A stretch of DNA of 64,000 bases from JASDSY01 sp041441465 (GCA_041441465.1 JASDSY010000002.1:1-64000); one strand, 5' to 3'. Positions 53,871 through 63,205 are shown, counted from the stretch's first letter. The notes: generated from the sequence alone by a model not told the origin. Numbers and translations are program-made.

Positions 53871-54833
53871 TTATTTTTTTAATAAAAAACCTTCCTTAAC
53901 AGAGTAATAAGGATCTGTCATAGTAAAGTTTCTGTCATAATTCTGCTGATCGGAAGTCTTTTTTAAGTCTTCGGCGATTGATTTATTGACAGGTTTGCAG
54001 CCCCAGAAAAAAACATCTATTTTCTTTGCGGCCAGCGCCGTAAATTCTGACTGTGAATCAATAGATATTACTTCAATATTTTTACCTGTTACTTTAGAAA
54101 TTTCAGTTAACATCGCGATATTATAACCTGCAGGCTTGCCGTTTGAGGCGATATAATCAAGAGGCGGCATGGTGCCCGATACTCCGACAAAAATAGTTTC
54201 AGCCGTGTCTGACACTTTTTCTATTTTTGACATTGATGGTTCCTGGCCTACAGGAAGTTCTTTAATCCATTTTTTCTCTAATTCTGCAAGCGTTCCGTTA
54301 GCCTTAAGCTGTTTTATCGCAGCATTAATTGAATCTTTAAGCGCGGAGTCTGAATTTCTCAAAACCATAACAACATCTATCTGGCCCGGATAAATAACCA
54401 CCTTCATATCAGGATTTCTTTGCGCTATATAAATCGCGGCGACATCAGTTGTCATCATAAAGTCGACTCTGTCAGATTTTAACATTGACAGGCAGCCGGA
54501 AATAGTATCATTGAAGGTGAATTTTTCAATTTTACATTTTAAAGCCGAATTTATAACATTTTTGAAAGTCTCTTCGCTAAGCCGGCCGGGAGTGACAACG
54601 CCGCTTTTCCCGTTTAAAAAAGTCATATCTTTTTTTTCAGTGAGCTCTATGGGGTTTTTAGATATTGAATTTTCATCGGTTTTGACCGCGCCGCCGGATA
54701 CCGAAACTTCGGCTGTTTTGGCGATGCCTTCTTGCGTTGAAACTTCAGCTGTTTGCGCGTTTGAATTTTGAACTGCCGGCACTAAAAAAAGTCCGGCCAT
54801 ACATAGTGCTAATAAATGATTTTTAAACTTCAT
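53871..54833 (-). CDS. Substrate-binding protein, circularly permuted SBP_bac_3 fold, copy 1
   Basis: 320 residues with a signal peptide (1-26) and a low-complexity extension (27-70, TAEVS repeated). The same permuted order as its neighbour is seen: FLNGKSGVVTP and INAAIKQLKANGTLAELEKKW first, GVSGTMPPLDYIASNGKPAGY second, ending FTMTDPYYSVKEGFLLKK. GGAGGAG lies before the ATG at 54833; upstream in-frame starts would place residues before the signal peptide. It lies 16 bases after the ATPase gene. Identity to copy 2 is high in the core (QEPSM-KIEKVSDTAETIF block nearly invariant), so the pair arose by duplication; each may bind a different ligand. Confidence 0.87.
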   Translation of the reverse strand: MKFKNHLLALCMAGLFLVPAVQNSNAQTAEVSTQEGIAKTAEVSVSGGAVKTDENSISKNPIELTEKKDMTFLNGKSGVVTPGRLSEETFKNVINSALKCKIEKFTFNDTISGCLSMLKSDRVDFMMTTDVAAIYIAQRNPDMKVVIYPGQIDVVMVLRNSDSALKDSINAAIKQLKANGTLAELEKKWIKELPVGQEPSMSKIEKVSDTAETIFVGVSGTMPPLDYIASNGKPAGYNIAMLTEISKVTGKNIEVISIDSQSEFTALAAKKIDVFFWGCKPVNKSIAEDLKKTSDQQNYDRNFTMTDPYYSVKEGFLLKK

Positions 54834-54849
54834 GATATTAACTCCTCCA

Positions 54850-55968
54850 TTATATTTTAATTTTATACTTATTAAGGTTGTTTTCATTTTTAAATTTAAT
54901 GTCTGACGCTATGTTTTTAACTAAAAATATTCCTAAATCGTCGGTGTCGCTTTCTTTATCGTCTGCTGTAAATGAAATATTTTCAAACGGATTGACATTT
55001 TTTCCATTGTGAATGATTTCTATTTCTATTGTTTTATCAATATCGCAATATTCCACGGTAATTTCAATGTTTGGAATTTGATGCGCTTCATAGCCTGTTT
55101 TAAGAAAATATGTGATGGTTTCCTCGAGGGCCAGATTAATGTTATGAATTTTTTTACTGTCGATATTGTATTTGACGCAAAATAATTCGAGTTGAGCGCA
55201 CATTCCGATAAGATCAAAGTTAAAGGAACTGACTTTATAATTAAAAGTTTTAAGTTTTTTTACAAATGCGATTGTTTTGACTTTTTTGGGATTATCAAAA
55301 ATATCTTCAGGTGTTCCGCTTTCATAAATGCCTTTTTCTTCCATAAATAATATCCTGTCGGCGATTTCTCTGGCGAAACTCATTTCATGAGTAACTATCA
55401 GCATCGTGAATCCCTTTTTGGCGAAAGCGCGAATAACCGCGAGAACTTCGCCTACCATCGTCGGATCGAGAGCTGATGTCGGTTCGTCAAAAAGCACTAT
55501 TTCAGGATCCATAGCGATAGCCCTTACGATTGCCACCCTTTGTTTTTGCCCGCCTGATAATTCATCCGGATAATTATGCATCTTATCCACAAGACTTACT
55601 ATTTCAAGTAATTTTTTAGCTTTTTCAACGGCTTCCGCGCGCGGCATTTTTTTGATTTTAGTCGGGGCTAAAATAATGTTTTCTAAAACTGTCAGATGTG
55701 AAAAAAGGTTGAAATTCTGATATACCATGCCGATTTTTTGCCTGATTTTATTAATATCAGTATTTTTATCGGAAATATTCACGCCGTTAATAAAAATATT
55801 GCCGCTGTCATGTTTTTCAAGCGCGTTGAGGCAGTATAAAAAAACGCTTTTCCCCATTCCGGAAGGGCCTATTATGACTACACATTCACCTTTTTTTATT
55901 CCGACATTAACGTTATCTAAAATTTTTAAGCTTCCAAAAGATTTGGATAAATTTTCTACTTTTATCAT
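54850..55968 (-). CDS. Amino-acid ABC transporter ATPase fused to a GHKL domain
   Basis: 372 residues, against about 240 for GlnQ/HisP. Residues 1-240 are a complete ABC ATPase: Walker A GPSGMGKS (34-41), signature LSGGQ (137-141), Walker B IVLFDEP (157-163) and H-loop His194. Residues 245-372 resemble the RsbW/HATPase_c_2 anti-sigma kinase fold: NINLALEETITYFLKTGY (N-box region), IEIEIIHNGKNVNPFE (G1-like) and DLGIFLVKNIASDIKF (G2-like). The Mg-binding Asn is Tyr and the G1 Asp is His, so ATP binding there is doubtful; a binding or sensing domain is more likely. Start overlaps the permease stop by four bases. Confidence 0.87.
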   Translation of the reverse strand: MIKVENLSKSFGSLKILDNVNVGIKKGECVVIIGPSGMGKSVFLYCLNALEKHDSGNIFINGVNISDKNTDINKIRQKIGMVYQNFNLFSHLTVLENIILAPTKIKKMPRAEAVEKAKKLLEIVSLVDKMHNYPDELSGGQKQRVAIVRAIAMDPEIVLFDEPTSALDPTMVGEVLAVIRAFAKKGFTMLIVTHEMSFAREIADRILFMEEKGIYESGTPEDIFDNPKKVKTIAFVKKLKTFNYKVSSFNFDLIGMCAQLELFCVKYNIDSKKIHNINLALEETITYFLKTGYEAHQIPNIEITVEYCDIDKTIEIEIIHNGKNVNPFENISFTADDKESDTDDLGIFLVKNIASDIKFKNENNLNKYKIKI

Positions 55969-56645
55969 CTTTTGACCCTTCTTTTTCTGTCCAGCAGGTT
56001 AAAAATGAGATAAGCGGCATAAGCGAGCATTAAATAAAGCAGTATGCCGATGAATATTATTGAAAATGGGTCTGCAGTCCTCGAGCCTATACCGTTAATG
56101 ACCCGCGTAAGATCTGATACTGCGATATAGCCGACAACGGATGTCCATTGTATGAGGTTTATAACAGCGTTTTGATAAACAGGTCTCGCGAATTCACTCG
56201 CCTGCGGCAATGTAATATAATAAAACGCTTCATATTTGGTAAAACCAAGCGTCCTCGCGGCTCTGACCTGTCCGGGATCGACAGACTCTAATGCCGCTTT
56301 CATAATTTCCGCTATATGTGAAGCGCTGTTCAGCCCGAACGCTATGACCGCGACATAAACTCCGTCCATTCGCGATCTGGCGAATACAACATAAAACAGC
56401 AACATTAAGAGAAGCAGTACAGGAGTGCCTCTGACAATTACTATGTAAGTTTTAGACAGGAATTTTAATATTTTACTGTTTGAATAGTGCATAGCGCAAA
56501 GAACAGCCCCGAGAATGGTGCCGGAAAAAAGCCCGGCGAGAGTTATAACGAGCGTTATCTTAAGGCCGGAAAGAACCAATAAGTAAGAGCCGCCGGCGAT
56601 CAAGTTTCTGTAAATTGAATCGTATATATTGCTAAAAATATCCAT
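55965..56645 (-). CDS. Amino-acid ABC transporter permease (HisMQ family)
   Basis: 226 residues with five to six transmembrane helices. The permease EAA loop is present as ESVDPGQVRAARTLGFTKYEAFYYITLP, shown here by its conserved core AARTLGF and LP. The N-terminal part SGLKITLVITLAG and VIVRGTPVLLLLM matches the HisM/HisQ/GlnP family. It builds the membrane channel for import with the ATPase encoded next. First gene of the operon behind a strong promoter. Confidence 0.93.
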   Translation of the reverse strand: MDIFSNIYDSIYRNLIAGGSYLLVLSGLKITLVITLAGLFSGTILGAVLCAMHYSNSKILKFLSKTYIVIVRGTPVLLLLMLLFYVVFARSRMDGVYVAVIAFGLNSASHIAEIMKAALESVDPGQVRAARTLGFTKYEAFYYITLPQASEFARPVYQNAVINLIQWTSVVGYIAVSDLTRVINGIGSRTADPFSIIFIGILLYLMLAYAAYLIFNLLDRKRRVKR

Positions 56646-56689
56646 GAATGTAAATTCACTACTTTTTATTATTTATTTGTATGCCTGAC

Positions 56690-56718
56690 ATTATATTATT
56701 TATTGAGTTAAAAATCAA
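56690..56718 (-). promoter_or_regulatory. Promoter of the ABC transporter operon
   Basis: On the minus strand TTGATT (56713-56718), 17-base spacer and perfect TATAAT (56690-56695), about 45 bases before the permease ATG. Confidence 0.75.
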
Positions 56719-56867
56719 GATTAAAATTTTCGAAATGATTTCTTTTTTCGTTAAAATAAAAATTTTATACAATAACCCGTAGATCTTGTAATTGCGAGCT
56801 GGATGCTGTAAAATCGCAATCATGGGCAGTGCATTTTAATTTTAACTTGATAATACATTAAAATTTG

Positions 56868-56896
56868 TTGACAATAGCGATTAATTATTTTAAGAT
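56868..56896 (+). promoter_or_regulatory. Promoter of the AMMECR1 gene
   Basis: TTGACA (56868-56873), 17-base spacer, TAAGAT (56891-56896). Confidence 0.55.
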
Positions 56897-56949
56897 AATC
56901 AGCGTGAAAAAATAAGCATGACGCATATAAAAACGGAGGCTGATTGATA

Positions 56950-57516
56950 ATGTCAAATACCGTATTACGCTTTGAGCTTAACGAAGAAGAAAAAAAAGAG
57001 ATGTTAAAGCTGGCGCGCATGACGGTCGAAAGTTATGTGACTGAAAGAAAAATTCCGCAGTATCAAACTCAGAACAAAAAATTATTGACCGAATGCGGGG
57101 CGTTTGTCACTTTGCATAAGCACGGCGAATTGAGAGGATGCATAGGTTACGTAGAGGCTTATAAACCTTTATGCCAGACCATTATCGATATGGCCGTAGC
57201 CGCGTCAACTAAAGATCCGCGGTTCGAGCCGGTAACTTCGAATGAACTCAAGGAACTGCATATAGAAATATCGGTTCTTTCGCCGCTTGAAAAAATCGAT
57301 GATTTTTCGAAAATAATAATAGGGGTTCACGGACTGGTCATAAAAAAAGGGTTCAGGTCCGGACTATTACTTCCTCAGGTCGCCACTGAATGGAATATGG
57401 ACGTTACGACATTTCTTGAGGAAACCTGCCGCAAAGCCGGACTGCCGCGCGATTCTTATAAAGAAGGCGCCGACGTTTATTATTTTTCGGCACAGGTTTT
57501 TTCGGAAGAAAAATAA
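56950..57516 (+). CDS. AMMECR1-domain protein
   Basis: 188 residues forming one AMMECR1 domain. The family signature LRGCIGY is at about 61-67, with the late GLLLPQVATEW. Bacterial and archaeal members are often encoded with MEMO1-like and radical SAM partners (AmmeMemoRadiSam); here none is adjacent, although radical SAM genes lie elsewhere in the window. The biochemical role is unknown. ATG at 56950 stands ten bases after GGAGG; a TTG at 56944 is closer to it and is the alternative. Confidence 0.92.
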   Translation: MSNTVLRFELNEEEKKEMLKLARMTVESYVTERKIPQYQTQNKKLLTECGAFVTLHKHGELRGCIGYVEAYKPLCQTIIDMAVAASTKDPRFEPVTSNELKELHIEISVLSPLEKIDDFSKIIIGVHGLVIKKGFRSGLLLPQVATEWNMDVTTFLEETCRKAGLPRDSYKEGADVYYFSAQVFSEEK

Positions 57517-57520
57517 TTAC

Positions 57521-57752
57521 ACCCGAAAATTGTGTCTTTCGGGTCTGATAAAGAATATTTTGCATAACCCGCTTTGAAAAAACACGCTGCACGGCTCAAA
57601 ACTAAAATTAAACTGATGAATTATTGTTTATCAACGTAAATTGATATGACTGACTGAATTTTAGCCGTGCCGAACTTTACGGATATTTTTAAGATGCGGA
57701 ACTTGAGTATCTTAAAATTATAATCATTAAAAACATAAAAGTTTGATCAAAC
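57521..57752 (+). promoter_or_regulatory. Structured leader region upstream of the P1B ATPase
   Basis: Four inverted repeats in 230 gene-free bases. ACCCGAAA/TTTCGGGT lies at 57521-57544. An outer stem GCACGGCT/AGCCGTGC (57589-57670) continues with AAAATT/AATTTT and encloses TATCAA/TTGATA (57629-57646). TTTTAAGAT/ATCTTAAAA lies at 57687-57717. The 12-base palindrome GTTTGATCAAAC lies at 57741-57752. The first hairpin may terminate the AMMECR1 gene; the last is a candidate operator for the metal ATPase; the 82-base middle element looks like a folded RNA. Confidence 0.5.
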
Positions 57753-57820
57753 AAATTTTTACATTTATCTGATAATGTTGGCATATTGTTATGAAATTAT
57801 AAATTTACTATTAGCCAGGG

Positions 57821-60121
57821 GTGTTAACAATAAAAAAACGTAAATATTTTCTTAAAAATTTAAATTGCGCTAATTGCGCTTCTAAAATTGAGGAACGCGT
57901 CGCTAAAATAGCAGGCGTACATGAAACCGTTCTTAATTTTATCGATAAGACGATAAAAGTTGAGGCGCCTGATGAGGCGCATGATAAAATATTGATGCAA
58001 ATTAAAGAAATAGTGTCGGAACTTGAGCCTGATGTAGCGGTGCTTTGTATCGAAGACAGCGCGGCTAAAAAGGCTGATTCAATCGGCAATAAAGTATGCC
58101 TTAAAAAGAAGGCTGCGTGCGGCGAAGACTGCTGCGGCACTACCGGTGGCCGTATCTGCGGTGATTTTGATTCAGGCTGCAATGAAGAATGTGGATGCGG
58201 CCATAATCATCATGACGATGATTCCACGCACGAAATGGATCACGAACATGATCACGGGCATAGCCATTCGTCAGAAGAAGGCCAGACAAAAATTTTGATA
58301 ATTCGCATAATTTTGAGTGTAATCTTATTTGCGCTGTCTTTTGGGCAGGAATCCAGGCCAGAGCTGCAACTTTCTCTTTATTTTCTTTCTTATGTTATCG
58401 CCGCCTACCCTATGTTCAAAAACTCCTTTAGGAATATATTAAAACTCAATGTATTCGACGAGAACTTTCTGATGGTAATAGCCACCTGCGGCGCCTTCGC
58501 GATAAAGGAATATGAAGAGGCTATAGGCGTCATGATTTTTTTTCAAATTGGAGAATTATTACAGGAATATGCTGTCGATCACTCCAGGAAATCTATACGC
58601 GAGTTAATGAATATACGTTCAGAATATGTTAATTTAAAAAAAGAAAACGGCGATACGATGAAAATCGACCCGGCCGAAGCTGAAATTGACGATGTTTTTG
58701 TCGTTAAACCCGGCGAGCGCGTGCCTCTTGACGGAAAAATAATCAATGGTTTTTCGACGATCGATACGTCGAGCCTTACCGGCGAGACAAAACCGGTATC
58801 GGTCGCCAAAGACGATGAAGTGCTAAGCGGCACAATAAATTTAAGCGGTGTTTTGGAAGTCGTAGTCACTAAAATATTTTCTGAGTCTGTCGCTGCCAAA
58901 ATACTTAGCCTGATCGAGGACTCGGCCGCTAAAAAAGCCAGAACGGAACAATTCATCACGAAATTCGCAAGGGTTTATACGCCCTTTGTAGTGGTCGTAG
59001 CCGCGCTTCTTTGCCTTGTGCCGTCTTTGGTTCTAGGTTATAATTTTTCGGAATGGTTCAGGCGCAGTCTGATTTTTTTAGTAATAAGCTGCCCGTGCGC
59101 GCTTGTTGTATCGATACCGCTCGGCTTTTTCGGAGGAATTGGAGGCGCATCTAAAAAAGGCATATTGATTAAGGGCGCCAACCATCTTGAGGCTTTGAAC
59201 GGCATAAAGACGCTTATATTCGATAAAACTGGAACTATAACCAAGGGAAATTTTAAAGTCATAAAGGTGATTACCGAAATACCGTCAGAATACCTGGAAC
59301 ACGATCTTTTAAAAATTGCCGCAGCATGTGAAGTCCATTCGTCGCATCCTATCGCTAAAGCGATATTGAACGCCTATGGCGGAGATATCGACAAAAACGG
59401 GTTTACTATAACCGATTACGAGGAGATACGCGGCATCGGCATTAAGGCTAAAATTAACGGCGCTAACGTATTTGTAGGTAACGACAAGTTTCTTCATGAC
59501 GAAAATATACCGCACGGCGTATGTTTTGGAGCCGGCACGACGGTTCATCTGGCTATCGATTCAAGATATGTAGGCCATATCGTTATAGCCGACGAACTGC
59601 GCGAGCAGGCCGTCGAAATGATAAGCGGCATAAAGAAAATGGGAATACTGCCGGTGATGCTGACGGGCGATAATCAGGAAACCGCCAATAATATAGCCGC
59701 AGCTGCCGGAATCGAAAAATATTACGCCGAGCTTTTACCGCATGAAAAAGTAGAGAAATTCGAGGAATTCCAGAAAGAAAGTTCGGGTATGACAGTATTT
59801 TTGGGCGACGGTATGAACGACGCTCCGGTTATCGCCCGGGCTGATGTCGGAATCGCTATGGGCGGCGTAGGTTCTGACGCCGCTATCGAGGCGGCCGATA
59901 TAGTTATTATGAACGACAATCCGGCTAAAATACTCGATGCTATAAAAATCGCAGCCAAAACCAGGAAGATAGTCATTCAAAATATAATACTCGCTATTTC
60001 GGTGAAGGGCGTTGTTCTCGTTTTGGGCGCGTTCGGAATTGCGAATATGTGGCAGGCGGTTTTTGCCGACGTCGGAGTAGCGATTATCGCTATTTTTAAC
60101 TCGATCAGGACAATGCGGTAA
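57821..60121 (+). CDS. P1B-type heavy-metal-transporting ATPase (Zn/Cd/Pb type)
   Basis: 766 residues. N-terminal heavy-metal-associated domain with CANC (16-19), a Cys/His-rich segment (about 98-152, many HxH and GCGHNHH patterns), and eight transmembrane helices. SCPCALV is in the metal channel, DKTGTITKG carries the phosphorylated Asp, and GDGMNDAP is the hinge. CPC and the HMA domain with a His-rich extension match the ZntA-like P1B-2 pumps that export Zn, Cd or Pb. The called start is GTG at 57821, but AGGGG directly abuts it; the next in-frame ATA would have better spacing, so the true start may be non-standard. Confidence 0.93.
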   Translation: MLTIKKRKYFLKNLNCANCASKIEERVAKIAGVHETVLNFIDKTIKVEAPDEAHDKILMQIKEIVSELEPDVAVLCIEDSAAKKADSIGNKVCLKKKAACGEDCCGTTGGRICGDFDSGCNEECGCGHNHHDDDSTHEMDHEHDHGHSHSSEEGQTKILIIRIILSVILFALSFGQESRPELQLSLYFLSYVIAAYPMFKNSFRNILKLNVFDENFLMVIATCGAFAIKEYEEAIGVMIFFQIGELLQEYAVDHSRKSIRELMNIRSEYVNLKKENGDTMKIDPAEAEIDDVFVVKPGERVPLDGKIINGFSTIDTSSLTGETKPVSVAKDDEVLSGTINLSGVLEVVVTKIFSESVAAKILSLIEDSAAKKARTEQFITKFARVYTPFVVVVAALLCLVPSLVLGYNFSEWFRRSLIFLVISCPCALVVSIPLGFFGGIGGASKKGILIKGANHLEALNGIKTLIFDKTGTITKGNFKVIKVITEIPSEYLEHDLLKIAAACEVHSSHPIAKAILNAYGGDIDKNGFTITDYEEIRGIGIKAKINGANVFVGNDKFLHDENIPHGVCFGAGTTVHLAIDSRYVGHIVIADELREQAVEMISGIKKMGILPVMLTGDNQETANNIAAAAGIEKYYAELLPHEKVEKFEEFQKESSGMTVFLGDGMNDAPVIARADVGIAMGGVGSDAAIEAADIVIMNDNPAKILDAIKIAAKTRKIVIQNIILAISVKGVVLVLGAFGIANMWQAVFADVGVAIIAIFNSIRTMR

Positions 60122-60165
60122 GTAATGAAGATTTTTATTTTTAAAAGCGAACCGGGGAAATATTG

Positions 60166-62937
60166 ATGAATTGTGAAATTTATAAACATGTTATAATTAA
60201 CGCTCCGTTTGGTTATGCCTATCATAAAATCATAGTTGATGATAACGGCAGTCCGATCGATTATGAATTTCTTGACGTAAATTTTGCCTTTGAAAAGCTG
60301 ACAGGGTTAAAAGCTGCGGATGTTATTGGAAAAAAGGTTACCGAAGTTATTCCCGGGATTCGTGATAAGGATTTTGACTGGATTTCATTTTACGGCGAAG
60401 TTGCCCTTAACGACGTAGAAAAAGAATTCGAACAATATTCTGACGTATTTAAAAAATGGTATAAGGTTCAGGCTTATTCGCCTGAAAAGTATTATTTTTC
60501 GACAATTTTTTTGGATATTACGTCCGAAAAGGAACAGCAGCGAGAATTTGAAGCTTTTTTTTCAGTTAATCTTGATTTACTTTGCATAGCGGATCTTAAC
60601 GGAAATTTTATAAAAACCAATGAGGCCTGGGCTGAAATTCTCGGCTATTCAACAAAAGAACTTAACGGCAAAAAATTTTTAGAGTTTATTCATCCTGACG
60701 ATATTACGGCGACGCTTAATGAAATGGAAAGGCTTGGCAGGCAGAATGACGTTCTTAATTTTGTCAACCGCTACCGCTGCAAAGACGGTTCTTATAAATA
60801 TATAGAATGGCGTTCTCATCCCAACGGAAATTTAATATACGCCGCGGCGCGCGATATTACCGAACGTAAACTTGCCGAGAAAGCTTTAACGGAAAGCGAG
60901 GAAAAATACCGGATTTTATTCGAAGATGCCCAGGAAGGGATTTATGTCGCGCAGGACAAAAAAATTAAGTTTTTCAATCCGGCGGTCGTCAATATCAGCG
61001 GTTATCAGGCTGACGAAATAAAAAACCTGGAATTTGTCGATATAGCGCATCCTGACGATTTGGAAATGATTTTGCAAAACCATCAAAAAAGGCTTACTGG
61101 CGAATTAGTAAAAAAATCATATCAATTTCGCATAATAACAAAAAACAGTTCAATTAAATGGATGGAAGTCAGCGCTGTAAAAATTGATTGGGAAGGCCGC
61201 CCTGCTACTTTAAATTTCGTGAATGACATAACCGAAAAAAAACTTGCCGAGCTGGAATTATTGAAATTAAATGATGACCTGAGAGAATCCAAGAAAGAGA
61301 TTGAATTAAATTTGCAGCAAAAAAACGATTTGATTAAGGAATTGGAAAATGCAAATTTAGAACTTAAAAATGCCAATATCAGGGCAAATAAACTTGCTGA
61401 AGAAGCCAAAGTGGCTAATAAGGCTAAATCCGAATTTCTGGCGAATATGAGCCATGAAATAAGGACGCCTTTAAACGGCGTTATCGGCTTTATCGAGCTT
61501 TTGAAAGATACCGATCTTAATTTTATTCAAAAGCAATATGTCGAAAATTCAAATTCGTCGGCGCATTTATTATTGGAAATAATAAACGATATTCTTGATT
61601 TTTCTAAAATTGAAGCCGGCAAACTCGAACTTGAAATTGTGAATACCGATATCATAGAGCTTTTAGAACAGGTAAGGGATATAATTAAATATTCCGCGGC
61701 TAAAAAAGGACTCGAATTTTCGCTCTATTTTCAACATGATATGCCGCGCTTTGCGATGGTCGACCCGATAAGATTAAAACAGATTTTGGTTAATCTTTTA
61801 AGTAATGCCGTAAAATTTACCGAAAAAGGAAAAGTGGAAGTCAAGGCGACATTTGATAAATTAAGCGGTTCCCAGTCCGGGGATTTTAATTTTTCTGTCA
61901 GCGATACGGGCATAGGAATTTTACCGGAGAATCAAAAGAAATTATTCAAATCATTTTCACAGGCGGATTCTTCGATAACACGAAAATTCGGCGGGACAGG
62001 CCTTGGTCTTGTAATATCAAACCTGCTTGCCGAAAAAATGGGTTCGTCTCTTAAATTTGAAAGCCAATCCGGCCGCGGCAGCACTTTTTATTTTACAATA
62101 ACCGCAAAATATGAATTCGGCGATAAACGTGAAAAAAATATTCCGGACGGAAAAATTTTAAGTTTATATACAGAAAAACCATTAAAAGTGCTTATTGCGG
62201 AAGATATGCCGTTGAATATGCGTTTTATTTCAGCATTAATAAAAAAAATGATTCCGAATGTCGAAATAACTGAAGTTTATGACGGCAATGAAGTTGTTTT
62301 AGCGTTAAAAAATAAAAAAATAGATATTTTGCTTATGGACATTCAAATGCCGGTTAAAGACGGTATAACGGCTATAACTGAAATCAGGGAGCATGAAAAG
62401 GCTGCCTCGAACTGCCACGTTCCGATTATTGCCCTGACTGCCGGAGTGGTAAAGGATGAAAAAGAAAGATGCCTTGCAGCGGGCGCTGACAGTTTTTTAT
62501 CCAAACCGATAGATGTCGAATTATTAAATCAAACCCTGAAAAAATATATACCGCTTCCGATTGAACAATTAAAAATCGATAAAACTGTGCCGAATAATGA
62601 CAGTGAAGTTCATTTTAATAAAAAAATGCTTATGGAAAGAATTGACAATGATAAGCAAATATTCGATGTTTTGATGCGGAATGTTTCAGAACAATTTTCG
62701 AATTATTTAGAGGCATTTCACAAATCGATCGATGAACGCGAAATGCTTCTTATACGCCGGCACATACATTCAATAAAAGGCGCAGCGCTGAATATGGGCT
62801 TTAATCTTCTGGCCGGGCTTGCTATGGAAGCTGAGACTTATGATGATTTTGAATTTGAAAAAATTAACGCAATATATGAAAAAATGCTTGCCGAGTTCGA
62901 ACTTATAAAAAAGATTCTTGATAATACGCAGTTTTAA
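60166..62937 (+). CDS. PAS-histidine kinase-receiver-Hpt hybrid protein
   Basis: About 923 residues. Three PAS domains (about 10-120, 128-238 and 244-362), a coiled coil (365-420), and HisKA with NMSHEIRTPLNG (His430). HATPase (LLSNAVKFTEKG, DTGIGI, GGTGLGL), a receiver (ILLMDIQMPV, Lys in FLSKPID) and a C-terminal Hpt domain with HIHSIKGAALNMG follow. All phosphorelay stations are in one chain. No membrane helix, so the signal is cytoplasmic. ATG at 60166 lies after GGGGA; a TTG just before it is the alternative. The relay end-point may be the receiver protein 269 bases downstream. Confidence 0.93.
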   Translation: MNCEIYKHVIINAPFGYAYHKIIVDDNGSPIDYEFLDVNFAFEKLTGLKAADVIGKKVTEVIPGIRDKDFDWISFYGEVALNDVEKEFEQYSDVFKKWYKVQAYSPEKYYFSTIFLDITSEKEQQREFEAFFSVNLDLLCIADLNGNFIKTNEAWAEILGYSTKELNGKKFLEFIHPDDITATLNEMERLGRQNDVLNFVNRYRCKDGSYKYIEWRSHPNGNLIYAAARDITERKLAEKALTESEEKYRILFEDAQEGIYVAQDKKIKFFNPAVVNISGYQADEIKNLEFVDIAHPDDLEMILQNHQKRLTGELVKKSYQFRIITKNSSIKWMEVSAVKIDWEGRPATLNFVNDITEKKLAELELLKLNDDLRESKKEIELNLQQKNDLIKELENANLELKNANIRANKLAEEAKVANKAKSEFLANMSHEIRTPLNGVIGFIELLKDTDLNFIQKQYVENSNSSAHLLLEIINDILDFSKIEAGKLELEIVNTDIIELLEQVRDIIKYSAAKKGLEFSLYFQHDMPRFAMVDPIRLKQILVNLLSNAVKFTEKGKVEVKATFDKLSGSQSGDFNFSVSDTGIGILPENQKKLFKSFSQADSSITRKFGGTGLGLVISNLLAEKMGSSLKFESQSGRGSTFYFTITAKYEFGDKREKNIPDGKILSLYTEKPLKVLIAEDMPLNMRFISALIKKMIPNVEITEVYDGNEVVLALKNKKIDILLMDIQMPVKDGITAITEIREHEKAASNCHVPIIALTAGVVKDEKERCLAAGADSFLSKPIDVELLNQTLKKYIPLPIEQLKIDKTVPNNDSEVHFNKKMLMERIDNDKQIFDVLMRNVSEQFSNYLEAFHKSIDEREMLLIRRHIHSIKGAALNMGFNLLAGLAMEAETYDDFEFEKINAIYEKMLAEFELIKKILDNTQF

Positions 62938-63205
62938 TTTTGTATTTGCACCGGCTGATATTAAAAATAAATAAAAACTGATCCGCTGCTTCTTTGCTGT
63001 GGTTAAAAATAGCGCCGAAATCGATGAATCGAGATTTTAACCGGAAATAACGGAAAAATTGACCGGCAGCGAAGTGTTTATAAATATGTTGAAAAAAAAC
63101 ATATTATGTTTTATACTAAAACATTAAATAAAAATGAAAATAATATTATTTGTTATTTTTATTGTTTTGGCTGATGCTTAATTTTATAAAAAGGACAATT
63201 TAGTA

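Noticed and set aside
52924..54833. Tandem pair of incomplete binding domains in each protein instead of a permutation
   Set aside because: Each segment occurs once per protein, and the two together equal one normal domain, so a permutation explains more; kept as the main alternative.
56785..56820. ATTGCGA/TCGCAAT inverted repeat
   Set aside because: Arms of seven with a long loop and no T-run; not convincing as terminator or operator.
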